This document shows, piece after piece, positions 22,427 to 37,300 of a DNA stretch of 64,000 nt. Source of the stretch: Sipunculus nudus. Taxonomy: Eukaryota > Annelida > Sipuncula > Golfingiida > Sipunculidae. The DNA is taken from the NCBI GenBank assembly GCA_026874595.1, contig CM049307.1, positions 75,244,643 through 75,308,642 of the forward strand, read 5' to 3'. The translations under genes were made by a program, and so were the position numbers. Within the stretch, counting starts at the first letter, position 1. The number at the start of each line of letters is the position of its first letter. The notes under the pieces are model-generated. The model had not been told where the DNA came from and did not search any database. It worked only from the letters and a program-made list of their open reading frames with translations.

Positions 22427-25400
22427 GAGAACTAACTTTTGTAGACCTTCTCATTACCTTTTATATGTGTTTCATTTTTATGACTGTTTAAGGAATTGCA
22501 CTTTACCAGACGCTCCTGTATAATTCTACTCCATGAATAATTAGCTTCCACTTCCTTCCCACTCCATTGTGACATTGACATGTTATTTTAATGCATGTAT
22601 CATGATATTAAGACAGGATTTCAATGTATTTTATCTAAGCCATGTTCACACATGGGATAAAAAAGCTTCAACACCATGGACTGCTCTGTTAAATTTGACA
22701 GCATACAGATGACTTTGGGATGGTACATGCAAAAAAATTATGAACAAAATGAATAGATTCAGAGGTTAATGATCAGTTACAATTTAATTGAGGGCTCTCA
22801 ATTCAATGCATCAATTTTTTGATGCACAAGTACACCTCTGTATAATATAGTTGCATTCTACCTCCTTTTGATTAATATTAGACACCTAAGTACTTGATAT
22901 CATCATTTCGCCTGTCTGTTTACATGTGAAGGTCAGTTGACCTGAACCCTGCTCAAACACACACAGTGGAAAAGGTCTGTTATAATTAAAATTATGCATT
23001 AATTTGCATCCACTGGATGATTTCGCTTTCTTACTGTTTTACCAGTAAACCAGAAACTAGATAGTTGTCAGAGACCACAGAATCCTTATCAGACCTTTAA
23101 TAAAAGTGCACATATTACACATGTGTGTCATGGTTTTCCAATTTCATCACAGGTTAGCTCTGGAACAAAGGTGGCTTCAGTACCAGTGATTGGCCCGAGC
23201 AGGATAAAGATATTGCCATATACATATCACAGTGGTAAACAATTCTATAAATTAAAAAATATTTGTGGTGTTCTAAATTACCTCCATAATGTAATGGATT
23301 TTTTTTTCCTGGAGACCACTGTCACCCTAATCCTTCTCAAAATTGCATCACATCTATTCATAACATGTTACAAGGAGATACACCAACAGACAAAACAAAT
23401 GACTAACCAAGCAAGGGAAAACATATTAACTCACCACCTGACATAGGTACAGGTATCAAACTAAAAACAGGTGGACAGGGGTAGTGAAACAGTATTTCTA
23501 AGGCATATTATAAAGTGTGAGATCTGGTCCAATCTAATGTGAAGTTTATTTAGTTGTAGGTAAGGCTGATGTGGTAAATCAGTATATTAACTGGCTGAGT
23601 TTTTTTTTAGCTCAGTGGCTCAGCTGATAAAGACTGATAAATATTGGTATTTTATTAACAATCTCAATCTCATCAGTCCCTAAACCTGATCATTAATTTC
23701 AGAATTGGTTTGTTTCTTAGCCACCCCTCTCTCAATTCTTTCAAGAAAAAAAAAATGATTGAATTTTTTATGATGTTCTTTTATGTGTTTAAATAGCAAA
23801 ACAATTCTGTTATTATCATGATGTCCCCTGATCATGAGAACTTTAATAGAAAAAAATTGGAAAACATGGTAAAACAAAAATCCAATTCATGCACTATTTT
23901 ATTAAAAAAAAAGTGGATGAGAACCAACACTTTTTTTTCAAGCTTAGTGCACTTTATTAATTTTTACTGACCGGCACAGGATCAGATTTACAATTTATTT
24001 GCCAACATATCTGCTGGCATATTCAGCATACAGAAGTCTGGCAATGTCATGGTATCTGCTGTACCAGATGTTAATGACTCATTTATGACTCAGTCATTTA
24101 ATAGGAATATTTTCATTGAGTTTGTTTTAAGTTAATTGCTTGTTATGCAGGAAACTTCAACAACCCTTACATAATTTCTGGTGCTGAGGACTTCCAAGCC
24201 AACAGGTCAGTCAACAGTGTTTTGTATATCCTTAATAACACAGACAGCTTTTGGTGTTAGTTACTAAACCAAGTTACCTAATGAATATTATTATGGTTAA
24301 AAATTTTCATGTATATGTGTATCTACCAATGAATGAATACAGTTAAACCTGTGTTATTAGACCACCCATGGGACTGACCAAAAGTGGTCTTAAATTAGAT
24401 GTGGGTTTATTATACAGGTCAGTTAGAACCAATGTGAATTGTTTCATTTCTCCAAAGGGTGGTCTTAATAGACAGGTCTTATAAGACAGGTGGTCTTAAT
24501 AGACAGGTGGTCTTATAAGACAGGTGGTCTTTATAGACATGTGGTCTTATAAGACAGGTGGTCTTAATAGACATGTGGTCTTATAAGACAGGTGGTCTTA
24601 ATAGACAGGTGGTCTTATAAGACAGGTGGTCTTAATAGACATGTGGTCTTATAAGACAGGTGGTCTTTCAGACAGTATTGTTTTATTGGTTTATTTATAT
24701 AATTATAGGGAAAGAGTGAAAATGGATTTAATTGATTACTGCTCTGAATTTTTGTATTACAGTTTTAAAGATTTTCCATTTAAATGGGTTCCCAGAATCC
24801 CTGATTTGTTAAAAATGCTGTTATCTGATATGCTTTAGGTTGGGTGGGGATGTTCTGCATGTACAGATATCAAATGAGGGTTGATCTGTGTAACCTTGAT
24901 CCCCTGCTGCATAGATCTAAGTACTGCGTGTAAGTGTATGGGGAACTCAAAAACTTGGGTTTGACTAATTTTCACAGTGTGAATATGTAAAAATTTACAG
25001 TTACCCCCCTTAACAACCTCCTCCTTTTAGGAACCACCTCAAAATAACAACAACTTGTTTACAGTTTAATACGCTGGTCATATGATAGGAGTTTTATGGT
25101 ATACCCACCATCCATCCATTAACTTTTATAGTGTTGCTGTGATAACTTTTTTCACGAAACTCACCTGAACTACTTACCAACAGATTACCAGCATCTCACC
25201 TAAGTTCGATTATGGGCAACATCCACGCATATTTAATAGGGTCATGGGTCACTAGGCTACAAAGTTAGATTTTCAGCAAAATCTATGCATATTTAATGAG
25301 GTAATAGGTCAACACACTTTGGAAGCATCTTGGTGACTTACCAAAAATCCTATGGATTTTCATGAAACTCGTTATACATGTTTACCAATTAAGTTTCTCA

Positions 25401-28284
25401 CCTGAATTACCTTCTCATCAAAATTCATGCATATTAAATGAGGTCAGAGATCACTAGGCATCACAACAGGCGTATTATGCACTTTTGCTGTGCTCTTGTT
25501 AAATCTGTTTTGCTCTTATATAACACCTGGCTTAGGTGACCACCTCGAAAATGTTACCATTTTTTCCAGGTCCTGTTGGTTAGATGAAATTTCTAGGTTT
25601 TTTACTGTACATTAAGTAGATACTGGAATAATTGTAAAAAAAAATTTAAAAAATGATTTCAATATAGTGTACCAAAGCTGGATCTGCTCTAGGCCTTGGT
25701 TGTCTGGAAATGAGTCATTTGCCTCAAAATATGCAATTAGACTATTTAGGTTAATTATTATATGCTTACTTTATGAAAAACATTGTTTTTAATTTAATGG
25801 AAAAACAAAGCAAAACCAGGTTTATAATTGACCTTGTTTAATTGTGAAAAAAATTACTTTCAAGATGCGAGGTACTATTTCATTATTAAAGACCCTCCAG
25901 AAGGGTCTTATCTCTATAAATGTCATATCATCATCTACATTTAATCAAAATATCCTCTCCCACAACAACATTATTTGAAATTCAATAATATTTTTTATAA
26001 TGTACACCGTAAACAGATCTAAGTTTAAGAGATCATGTGTTTAGAAAAATAAAACAGAAACATTAACAAATATTGAAATGTGGGTTTAATAAAGATAGTG
26101 TAGGTAATTCTGTAAAAAAAATAAAGAATTTTCATCTGTTTTTCTTAGGCAAGGGATTATCAGTATCAGATATGTGATGGAATCAAAGAGTTACTTTAGT
26201 AAGCCACCATGGCCTGATATTCTTTGGGGTCAGAAAAGGTCACAGGGTGGCCATAAGGTCATGGTCACACAAGGTCAAGGCCATGCCATGCACTCTACTG
26301 GTAGTTATAAACAGTGTAGTATTTCACCATCAGGGCATATCTAGCACTAGTAGCAGGATATACATTCAGATGTTATATGTCTAACTGGAACTCCCATGCT
26401 TATTGACAGTATTGAATCAGTTCAGTCATTTCATTAGGTGTGGGAGTCTGGTTACAACTATAGTGTGTTCCACCATGGTATGCCAAGTAAAATTTGGCAA
26501 TGCTTATGCTGCATTCCTTACCTCTGGGTAATATGGTAAATACCAGTTGACAAGTAGAAAATGCCATTGGACAAATGGTCCCTGTGGTATTCACCATTGT
26601 CCCACTTGGTGACCATTATCCACGGCAAAGACAGCTTCCGGGAGCAAATAATGAAACCAGTATTTTACTAGTGTACAAAATAGTTCTTGATGACAAATAA
26701 AATTGAACAAATATGATAGGAGACATTTAATACATCAGTTTCTGTTTGGTTACTCTGACAATCTAGACAACGGGTCAACGGGCCTTTTGGTGGGTACCAA
26801 AATGTTTGCAAGTCATTTGCACTACTTGACATCTGCTGATTACATTAAATCCCGGAGGAAGCGAACACAGCATTGTATCGCACTTATGGTGGTCAAGGTC
26901 GTCCGTCACATGCAGAAAAGTATGATTTGACATCTGCAGGCGATTGGTTGTTACACTCCACACAAGGTTGTACACTGCAGTCTGTCCAGATCCTCTGTGT
27001 TTATATGCTGCTGTGTACAGCAAGGATCTCTGAATCCTTCCACCAGTGGGCACACAGGGCAAACAACTGAAATCACACCAATGAGAGTAGGGTATCACAT
27101 TGTGCATCCAACTCCCAAGTTTTAAATCTGCAATTCCTTGCTCTTATTAGTCTGATTCTTGGCTCTAATGTTAAGCCAAAAAACTTGCTTAACACAGCAG
27201 TGGTTAAAACAAAGGAGATCTGGAATGACTGGAGTGTCTGCCTGCTGCATGAGCAGCGTAATTGGTTGTTGGGTGTTATACATACTTTATAAATTAAACC
27301 ACCCATTAGAGATGTCATGTCATTTTACACCTGCCACTGATCCAGAAAGTTGTAAAATATACCAGTAAATGGTATTTTCATCAAGCCATTTTTCACCTTT
27401 AGACCTCCATAACTTTTAGTATCGAATTCTGGGATAATTTATGTTTTAGAGTATAATCACCAGAGAAAATCATAATGGTTTTCAGTGGGCACCCCTTGGT
27501 GGAACACGCTATAAATACTGTCATTGCTAACCTGTGTTGTTTATTACCATGTGGCATGCTTATATTAATTTTACTCATGGTAAACTGTTTCAGACATGAA
27601 CCCGTTTCAAGTATATCTAATGGTGTATTGGTGGGGTAAGTTGGTGTACTAACACCTGACATTTTATCAACTTTTTACATTTGAATAAAGCCTGTGTTGA
27701 ACCTTTACCCCTTTCACATGGCAAATGAAAAACGGTATCAAAATGTTTTGAATGTGAATTGAGTATTCTCAAGGTGATCCAAAGAGTTTTTAATCTGTTT
27801 TGCCAAACCGTTTTGAGCCCAGGAGGTGGTTTCATACAATATCCAATGCGAATTGAATTATGGGCTCAACACTTGTGCCATGTAAATGCTGTAGGAAGGT
27901 TTTGACCTAGTTTATGAGTACCCAGGTGCTATTGCACATAGCAATGACTGAATTGTTCGTTTTAAGGTGTTTCCCCCAAAGAAAAGCTCTCCATCACAAC
28001 CCCTCAATTCATCTAGGCCTTGTATGAACATTGGATTGTAACCAATTGGATCAATTGATATTGCCTTACCTGTTTTGAAACCTTTTTGTGTGTGAAAGGG
28101 GTATATAACTGTTTACAGCTAACATAAATTGACAGAGTGCTATAGTTGCTTATATAAATTAACTCTGCCTACAGTCAAAATATCTTTTTGTGTTCCAGGA
28201 AATCCTGTGAGTTTGACTTTATAGCTTTATAATTGTGAGCTGTAAAAACCAGTTTGCCAGTATTGTATTTAAATTTTATGGGAA

Positions 28285-28324
<40 letters not shown>

Positions 28325-31300
28325 TTATTTACAGTGGATTCATAAATGTTTTATCTAATTGATGGGTTAATATAACTAAACTGGTATACAGTGAGTTATT
28401 GTTAGTTAGTAGTTTAAAAATTTTGGTTTGCTCATATTTTAAGAAATTTCTGTATAGACCTGTACTAGGGGGTATATCAAAATGCTGTGATGCTGTTTTG
28501 TAACAGATCTTGAAGAATCTGCCCATGTCATGACATTTATTAGATATAAAAAGACTTTGGGCTTCCTCATGTTTAGCTCATTCAATGTTTTCTTGAATTA
28601 AGTCTTCACAAATGTAAAAAAAAAAATTAAGGCAAAAAAAGGTTTGGTTTTCAGGCATGTACTTTCAGAAATCTGAGATATTTTTACCTTTTTATTGTTT
28701 TGCTAACAGGTAAAAGCACATCATAACAAAACCTCATTGAAATTTTATTATTTTATTTTATCCCCTTGAAAGACATATCCCTGCAGCTGGAGCTCATTAA
28801 AGATAAATTTCTAATAAAAAAAACATGGGGGGGGGGGGGGAATTGATGCATGTGGTGCCTGAGAAACCAAACTGTATATTTTTTGGCCTAATTCATATAC
28901 TAAACAGGGGTGGATCCAGGATTTATGGAAAAGGAGAGATCCCTCCCCTGGATCTGCTTCTGCTTAATATTTCTGCTTCAAGCTAATAATTCAATTGTAT
29001 TTTCTTACCTTTAGATTTGCGGATGATATTCTTGCTCACACTGTGGCAGCTAAATCTGATCTCTGTGGACACAAGTTCCAGGTGACAATCGGCGATGTCA
29101 TGTTTGTTGGCTATCCCATGTTGCTGCAGCAGGTCAAACCTAGTCAACAGGGGCAAAAACGTGATGTGCCTAGCACCATATCATTCAATGTTGTGTTTGC
29201 CTTAAGGGTAAGTTTAAAATGGTAAACCCATTTAAGAGGATACCAACAAGTCCACAGAAATTATAACAAATTATTTTAGTCACAGCATATATTTTCTTTT
29301 TTTTTCTTGGTTTTAGATATGTATACATTAAGTATCTGTAATAGCCATCTGTTTAATTGCACCATGTTGGTAGTGATCTCATTTATCAGGATGATACATT
29401 TTGTACCCCTTACATGTGATTACTAATTTTTGTTTTCAAACCAATTGGAGTTAAAAAAAGTCAGATGAATACTTAAGTCAATTGAGTTTTTTGCCAGCAA
29501 CAATTGTGTCACTTAGATGACTCCAGGTTCTACTGAATTAGTATTACAAATAAAATTGTTTAACATGTGGACCAGATAAAAATGAATAAAAATGTCTCTT
29601 CTGTCTGTCTTAGGCTACATGTGAGCATATGCTTGTGTGCTGCTACCAAGAACTTGCCCGTCAACTAGCAACAGCTCTTAAACATGAAGAGAAGCGCTGT
29701 GGCTACTTCAGTCAACAGAAAAATGTTATGCTGGCAGTTCAGGACGATGTTGCCAACCTCCCAGAAGGTCAGGGGAGGGTGTTAAATTTTTAGCATCTGT
29801 TGATTTTGTGTTTTATATTTTATATTTGCTGTACAGTTTTCTGTTAACTATCTTAAATATCTCAAGAAAATTGGAATTTCCCTCATCAGATTTATACAAG
29901 ACTAAAATGTATATATCAAAACGTAACAAAATTTGTTTTTTCATTATACACACAATTCAGACATCCATGTGCACATCATACTAGTTTCAGTTTCACTTCA
30001 TAATGTTTGTGACAAGTTTGGGAAACCATATCATACACTACACTAAATGTAACTTATAATTTTTTTTATTTTGTTATAGTTATACCAGTCTGGCTTCACT
30101 ATTTCATATTCATATTATCACAGGAATTCTTTTGTGACTTCTAAAATATGATTTAAATTCAGATGTCCTGTACTTGGTACATAGAGGAATATTTTATGTA
30201 CTGTACATCCTCTATTAATTTTGATAGAATTTAATTATTTTTATCATAGAAATTCCAATTAAACCAATAAAAATGAGTAAATAGTATTTTTCTCTTGGTT
30301 GAACCTTAGATTTACCATAGTTCTTAAGTGGGTAATAATAACAGAAGTTAGGAATATTTACTTTTTTTATATTTTACCATGTTTGCATGAATCTATTTAC
30401 AGATTCTTATGAATCTCCTTACAAAGCCATGATGTCTAAGAGTGAGCTGGCCAAGTGTCTGAAAAACATCTGGGAAAGGTAAAGTCATTCATCTCAATAC
30501 AGCAACAGCTGTCATGAGGGGACACCTGGGGGATATCCCCAAAATGTCTCAGAATCCAGGTATCTGCTTATGTTGTCTCCCCCCCCCCCACACACACACA
30601 TCAGCTACTGCTGTAGTAATATGTGTCCTAAAGTCTGAGTTATTCCAATATGAGTATAAAGATACACAGAGGTATTTTATGAGAATTGATAGCCCAGAGG
30701 AAGAGCATCTTATGTGAAATAGTAAGGTCCTAGTTTGATTCCGTTTTAGAGCAGTCCAAACATTTCAGTCTATCTCTGTCCTATTCTGATATATATATAT
30801 ACAATACATGGACCACCATGGCTACATTATCATGTATATACACATATATACAGCACACCTTATAAAGCCATTAAGTCAGCTTAAGTTAGGTTGTCCAGTA
30901 TGTCTTTGATACATTGATGCTGCCTCTATTAGTACACATACAAGTCATTTTTGAGTCACAGGACCACATTAGAAGGAAGCATAAAACTCTCCATGTTGCA
31001 AAGACGAGTCAGTATGGATGGAAAATTAATTTATTTCTTCAAACTTGCTTTTATTATGATAAATAGACATTTTCTATGAATTTACATTACCATGAACAAT
31101 GACAACAGTGAAATTGAATTTATTCAATACAAATAGCCTTTCTGCACAAGTACACTCACATTAGCTATATGCAAAGGGTCTTGTCTAATAGTATATATCT
31201 GAAGTGTAATTATTATTTATATAATATAATGCTGCACACCATGGAATGACAATCAGGTGCATCTGTATTACACAGTGCATCCTCAAGTAACAACTATTCC

Positions 31301-34300
31301 CACAACTTTCTTGTAACTGCACACTAACTGTTGTTATACCTGCTGAATATGAGTTTGCTATCAGAATACATTATTACGAATAATTGTGAAAAATCTTATT
31401 TACAGGTCTTTAATACCTATACTTAAGCTATTCTATACTGTATTGTGTTGATTGCAGCCTGAGGGAGGTAGGCCACATCAGTGTGTATATAAACAACTGG
31501 GTTCCCATCAGCTTCTGTCTGCCTCATAAAATGTACACAGAGCCCGCTGACTGCCAAAGGGTAAAGGTATGCAAGCCTGTTACAGTACCATAATGTATAA
31601 TTGGCAAAGTCATTATGTTGGTAAAAATTTTAAAAAGTGTCATCTGTGTCACAATTAATAAAGATGTTAAAATACATCATCCATGATCTAGTTCAGAAGT
31701 TTCATGCAACAATTAGTCGTTTAATGCTCAGTTGAGTGGTAAATTGCTTGGCTCTCTGCTGGCTACCTGGGCTCAATCCCCAGTGTGGTTGTGAGGATGG
31801 GTTGTAATTGGCCATCCAAGGTTGATGGTTTACTTGGGGACCCCTGGTTTCCTCTGCCCCCATAGACTACCAAACACCATCATCTGAGCGATGAAGAAAT
31901 CGCCTAGCATTAGTTATTATAAATAGTTGTAAGATTTATGTAAAATAAAAGTTTATATAGTTGTCAACAGTTGACCAGCCTGGCAATAAGATGAATGATC
32001 CAGAATGATCCGGGTAATATGGATAACTCCTGTGTGAAATGTTTTTAAAGCTGCTATGCATGCAACAGGATACATACACTCCTTATGTTGCAGGTTATGT
32101 AATTAGATAGCAAGGTATAGCAATGTTTATTGTATGTCAAGTATGAAAACGGCTGTTACACATAAATCTTTATCAGCATGCAAATTTGAAGCTGATTAGC
32201 CAGCCCTTTTCTTCTGGAGTGATGCTTTAATTGTTTCAATTTACTTTCTGTCAGGTCCACTTTGGGTAGAATTCCATACAAAAGTTAATAAAGTGAAATA
32301 TTAATAATTAATTCATGGATTATCAAGAAATTTGCTATGCATATTCATCTTGTTATACAGCCTGAAGCCATCCAGAAAATGCTGTCAGGAATAAGGTAAC
32401 AGAAAAAGCTGACTTCTATGACAAATTTAAAATCATGATAATACAGCTGTCTGTGTATTAATTAAAATATAATTTGATTGAATCATAAATGAACAGAGCA
32501 AAGTTTGTCTAATCTAAACATAGGAGTAGTAAGAAATAGATAATATTACAATATCTTGTCTAAAGTTGAAAAAAATGTAATAAAATTTAAAACTTTTGTT
32601 TATTTTATTAAATATCTCACAATTTGTTAAGTTATTTTATAATTATTTATTTTTTGTTCATTAATCATTGATCACAGGACGGCTTGGCTCCATTCACAGA
32701 TGACACCATTTTTATATTTTCAGACCATATCATGGTGTGCTGCTTCTCGTTGATCAGAGTGAGCTGCTGAAGTCATTGCCTCTGGATGCCAGCCCATCCC
32801 TCACTCGCCTCATCAAAGTGGCCAGTTCCCTGAAAAACCTGCAGAGCCTGGCTGCTGATGCTGATCTAGCTCTGTCGCATGTGAGTACCAGCAGAGCCAC
32901 ACTGATGCTATATGCTGCCTGTACCTCTGTTGTAACTAGCTCTGTCATGTGTGAGTAACAGCAGAGCCACACTGAAGCTATATGTAGCCTGTATCTCTAT
33001 TGTGACTAGCCCTGTCATGTGTGAGTAACAGCAGAGCCACGCTGAAGCTATATGTAGCCTGTATCTCTATTGTGACTAGCTCTGTCATGTGTGAGTAACA
33101 GCAGAGCCACACTGAAGCTATATGTAGCCTGTATCTCTATTGTGACTAGCTCTGTCATGTGTTAGTAACAGCAGAGCCACGCTGAAGCTATATGTAGCCT
33201 GTACCTCTTTTGTAACTAGCTCTGTCATGTGTGAGTAACAGCAGAGCCACACTGAAGCTATATGTAGCCTGTACCTCTGTTGTAACTAGCTCTGTCATGT
33301 GTAAGTAACAGCAGAGCCACGCTGAAGCTATATGTAGCCTGTACCTCTTTTGTCACTAGCTCTGTCATGTGTGAGTAACAGCAGAGCCACACTGAAGCTA
33401 TATGTAGCCTGTACCTCTGTTGTAACTAGCTCTGTCATGTGTGAGTAACAGCAGAGCCTGGCTGAAGCTATATGTAGCCTGTACCTCTGTTGTGACTAGC
33501 TCTGTCATGTGTGAGTAACAGCAGAGCCACGCTGAAGCTATATGTAGCCTGTACCTCTTTTGTAACTAGCTCTGTCATGTGTGAGTAACAGCAGAGCCAC
33601 ACTGAAGCTATATGTAGCCTGTATCTCTATTGTGACAAGCTCTGTCATGTGTGAGTAACAGCAGAGCCACGCTGAAGCTATATGTAGCCTGTATCTCTAT
33701 TGTGACTAGCTCTGTCATGTGTGAGTAACAGCAGAGCCACACTGAAGCTAAATGTAGCCTGTACCTCTTTTGTAACTAGCTCTGTCATGTGTGAGTAACA
33801 GCAGAGCCACACTGAAGCTATATGTAGCCTGTATGTCTATTGTGACAAGCTCTGTCATGTGTGATTAACAGCAGAGCCACACTGAAGCTATATGTAGCCT
33901 GTACCTCTGTTGTAACTAGCTCTGTCATGTGTGAGTAACAGCAGAGCCTGGCTGAAGCTATATGTAGCCTGTATCTCTATTGTGACTAGCTCTGTCATGT
34001 GTAGGTAACAGCAGAGCCACAATGAAGCTATATGTAGCCTGTATGTGTGAGTAACAGCAGAGCCACACTGAAGCTATATGTAGCCTGTACCTCTGTTGTA
34101 ACTAGCTCTGTCATGTGTGAGTAACAGCAGAGCCACACTGAAGCTATATGTAGCCTGTACCTCTGTTGTAACTAGCTCTGTCATGTGTGAGTAACAGCAG
34201 AGCCTGGCTGAAGCTATATGTAGCCTGTATCTCTATTGTGACTAGCTCTGTCATGTGTGAGTAACAGCAGAGCCACAATGAAGCTATATGTAGCCTGTAT

Positions 34301-37300
34301 CTCTATTGTGACTAACTCTGTCATGTGTGAGTAACAGCAGAGCCACGCTGAAGCTATATGTAGCCTGTACCTCTTTTGTAACTAGCTCTGTCATGTGTGA
34401 GTAACAGCAGAGCCACACTGAAGCTATATGTAGCCTGTATCTCTATTGTGACTAGCTCTGTCATGTGTGAGTAACAGCAGAGCCACGCTGAAGCTATATG
34501 TAGCCTGTACCTCTATTACAACCAGCTCAGCTGAGTAGCAACAGAGCAACACTGTTGTTTTGCACATTTCTCTGTTACATTAGAGTTGCAGCAGAGCCAC
34601 ACTGCTATAACTAGCTCGGTCACATATGACAAGCAGCAGAGCCACAAATAGTGTCAAATAGGATGATTTTTAATTTGTAAAAGTTTGCATTTAATGAGAC
34701 TTTGCTTGGATGTGCAACCTGTCATATTCCACAAATATATGTAGAATCACCTGTCAAGAATTATAAATGTTGCCAAGAAGTAGTGGGTAGCCAAACTTTA
34801 CTAACCTCTTATGTAAATATAACTTTTACTGCAACATAACATTAGGATGCATTATTTGAATGTTTCTCATTGTTTATTCAAATCATGCTGCCTTATGAAT
34901 ATAAGGGATGCCTCATAATGCTTAAATAAATTTTTCAAATTTGAGATTCCTTTTTATGTCCCACCAATACCAAAATAAGCCCAAAGTATTGAGAATATGA
35001 ATAATAATAAAGCTTTTGAGAATTCACATTTGAATTTGCCCACCCCTGCTTTCCATCGAGTTTGAACAAAGATAAATGGATGTCTTAAAATAAGATGTTT
35101 TTTTTCTCCCTTCAGGTCAACATTATTATAACTGAGGTTGCTGTTTTCTTCAGGTGTGTCAGCTGGTCTGCCATCTTGTGTACTGGGGTAAAGCGTTGTT
35201 GATTTACCCTTTGTGTGAGAGCAACACGTATGTTCTGTCCCCAGATGCCAATACATTCTTGTAAGTATAAACATAGTGGATATATTTAGAAATATTCACC
35301 ACATAAAATTTCAGGCAATAGGAAGGTGATTAAAGTTATCCAGCTGTGCAGGAATGTCTCCTTTGTGTGGTTCTGTTTAAAAAAGGTTGGTTTCTCAAGC
35401 AATATGTGCATCAATATTGAACACCCCCCCCCCCCCCCAACCTCGAAACATTTTACTTTGGTTTTAAGTAGGCATTTTCCAATTTTGAGCTCCAGCCACC
35501 TATACATTTCTTTCATGAAAAATGAAATTTCCTTTTGTTATGAATTGCTTTTTATTAAACAGCGATCATATAACCTGAGTATTATGGTAAACCCACTGTC
35601 TGTCTGTCTGTCCATCGATCTGTCCATGATTACCGTAAAATCTCCACTTAAAACCGCACTTCCGATTAAAACCGCACCCAGACTTCGCCGAAATTCCAGG
35701 TGAGACACCGCGAGAGGCTCAAATACTAAGAACCCCCCTTTAAAACCGCACCAATTTTTGCTACGGAATGATTTGACAAAAGACACAATCAAGCTATCAT
35801 CTAGAAATGAACAGGCGTAGGTTGCGACTCGGCCATTCCTGTCAACATTAAAATTCCTTGGGCATATTATTTAAACACATCATAACACTTTTTTTTGCAG
35901 GGTCACTCAAGCATGAAGTTTGGGAAGACGTAAGGGCCGATGAACCTCTGCCTGTTTATCCAGATTTTATATTCCGTGCCGTATTCTTGTTTACTACCGA
36001 TTTGTCATTGTATTTTGGAAAAAAAAATATTCTGCTGATGCATTTTAAGTCACTGTATATTTTAATTCTAAAAGTTATATTTTGAAATCTTAATTTTTGA
36101 TGAAAATTCCATTTTCTGGAATTACTTGGAAGATTCAAATCATTTTCATACCGGTTACTTCGGTATTATCATCGTCACATCGTACGTTGACATCGCTCCA
36201 TATCACAATTTGCTGGTGCGTTTGAAAACATCGCTGGTCTACTTAACTAAATATCAAAGTAACTGAAGTTACCTTGTCGAGATACGCACGTATAGGAAAC
36301 ATGACGCTTGAAAACGAGTGTTTTTAAGGTAAAATTAAAGTGGCCAGTCCGGGTAAGCAAGTTTTTTCCTGAAGAAAGTTTCCGTGTGGGGAGCCATTTT
36401 GTCAAGGCAGTGTTCGCGCAAGGCACGATGGGACGAAATAGGTGGCTGTTCTGTTTACCATCCACAGCGTACAGCCGTTCAAAATATTCTTGGCAGAATA
36501 CCAGGGCGTTTCAGCACATGGCGGCACTCAAACTTGATTTTAAAACGATCGTCTGCCATTGTGTGACTCTTTACGATGTCAGCCTTTTATTCATTTTACG
36601 TTTGAAACAAATAATTATTGCTAAATAATGCCGCAAATGGGTTTAAAGTAGGCTTTTATTTCAATTTTGCTTGACCATGCCCAACGAAGTGGGCCGCTGT
36701 GTGTTACAGCAGGGTTGTTGTAAACGTATTATTTGGTGACAATTACCAAGATTTTATTACAAGTTATATATCACACGAAAACTAATCAGCAATATTTAAT
36801 CTATAAATAACAAATAATCGTAAATAACACATTTACACACGGCTGCCATGCATGCGAGACTGCTGCTTAGAACGGCCTTCGAAAGTTGCGATATTATCGC
36901 CCACTCGCCGGCCCAAAAACGATGTCTGTCAGGAAGATATTCAGGAAACCCTTCTAGTATAAACCGCACAGTGCTTTCAGGAAATCAACCCGATTTCAAG
37001 ATTTTGAATTTCTTGATTAAACCGCGGTTTTAAGTGGAGATTTTACGGTACTTACCAACAGATTATCTGGCCTGAGTTAGATTACGGGCAACATCCACAC
37101 ATATTTAATAAGGTCATGGGTCATTAGGCTACTTTGTGGTGTTGCTGCAATAACTTTTGAAGGATATTGATAAAACTCATCAGAAATGTTAATCAATAAA
37201 ATATCTCGCCTAAGTTCGATTTCCAGCAAAACCAATGCATATTTAATGAGGTCTGAGGTCACTGCACTTTGGTGGCACCTTGGTGACTGACCAAAAATCC

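Noticed and set aside
26775..27107. 110-codon minus frame in NPRL3 intron 2
   Set aside because: No domain, no homologous copy and no splice context that I can see; the composition is not clearly coding.
31720..31960. Possible tRNA gene
   Set aside because: Boxes A and B are present, but the acceptor stem does not pair and the body and tail are those of a SINE found again at 49925.
32866..34520. CRISPR-like array
   Set aside because: Units are contiguous 70-bp tandem copies without unique spacers, inside an animal intron.
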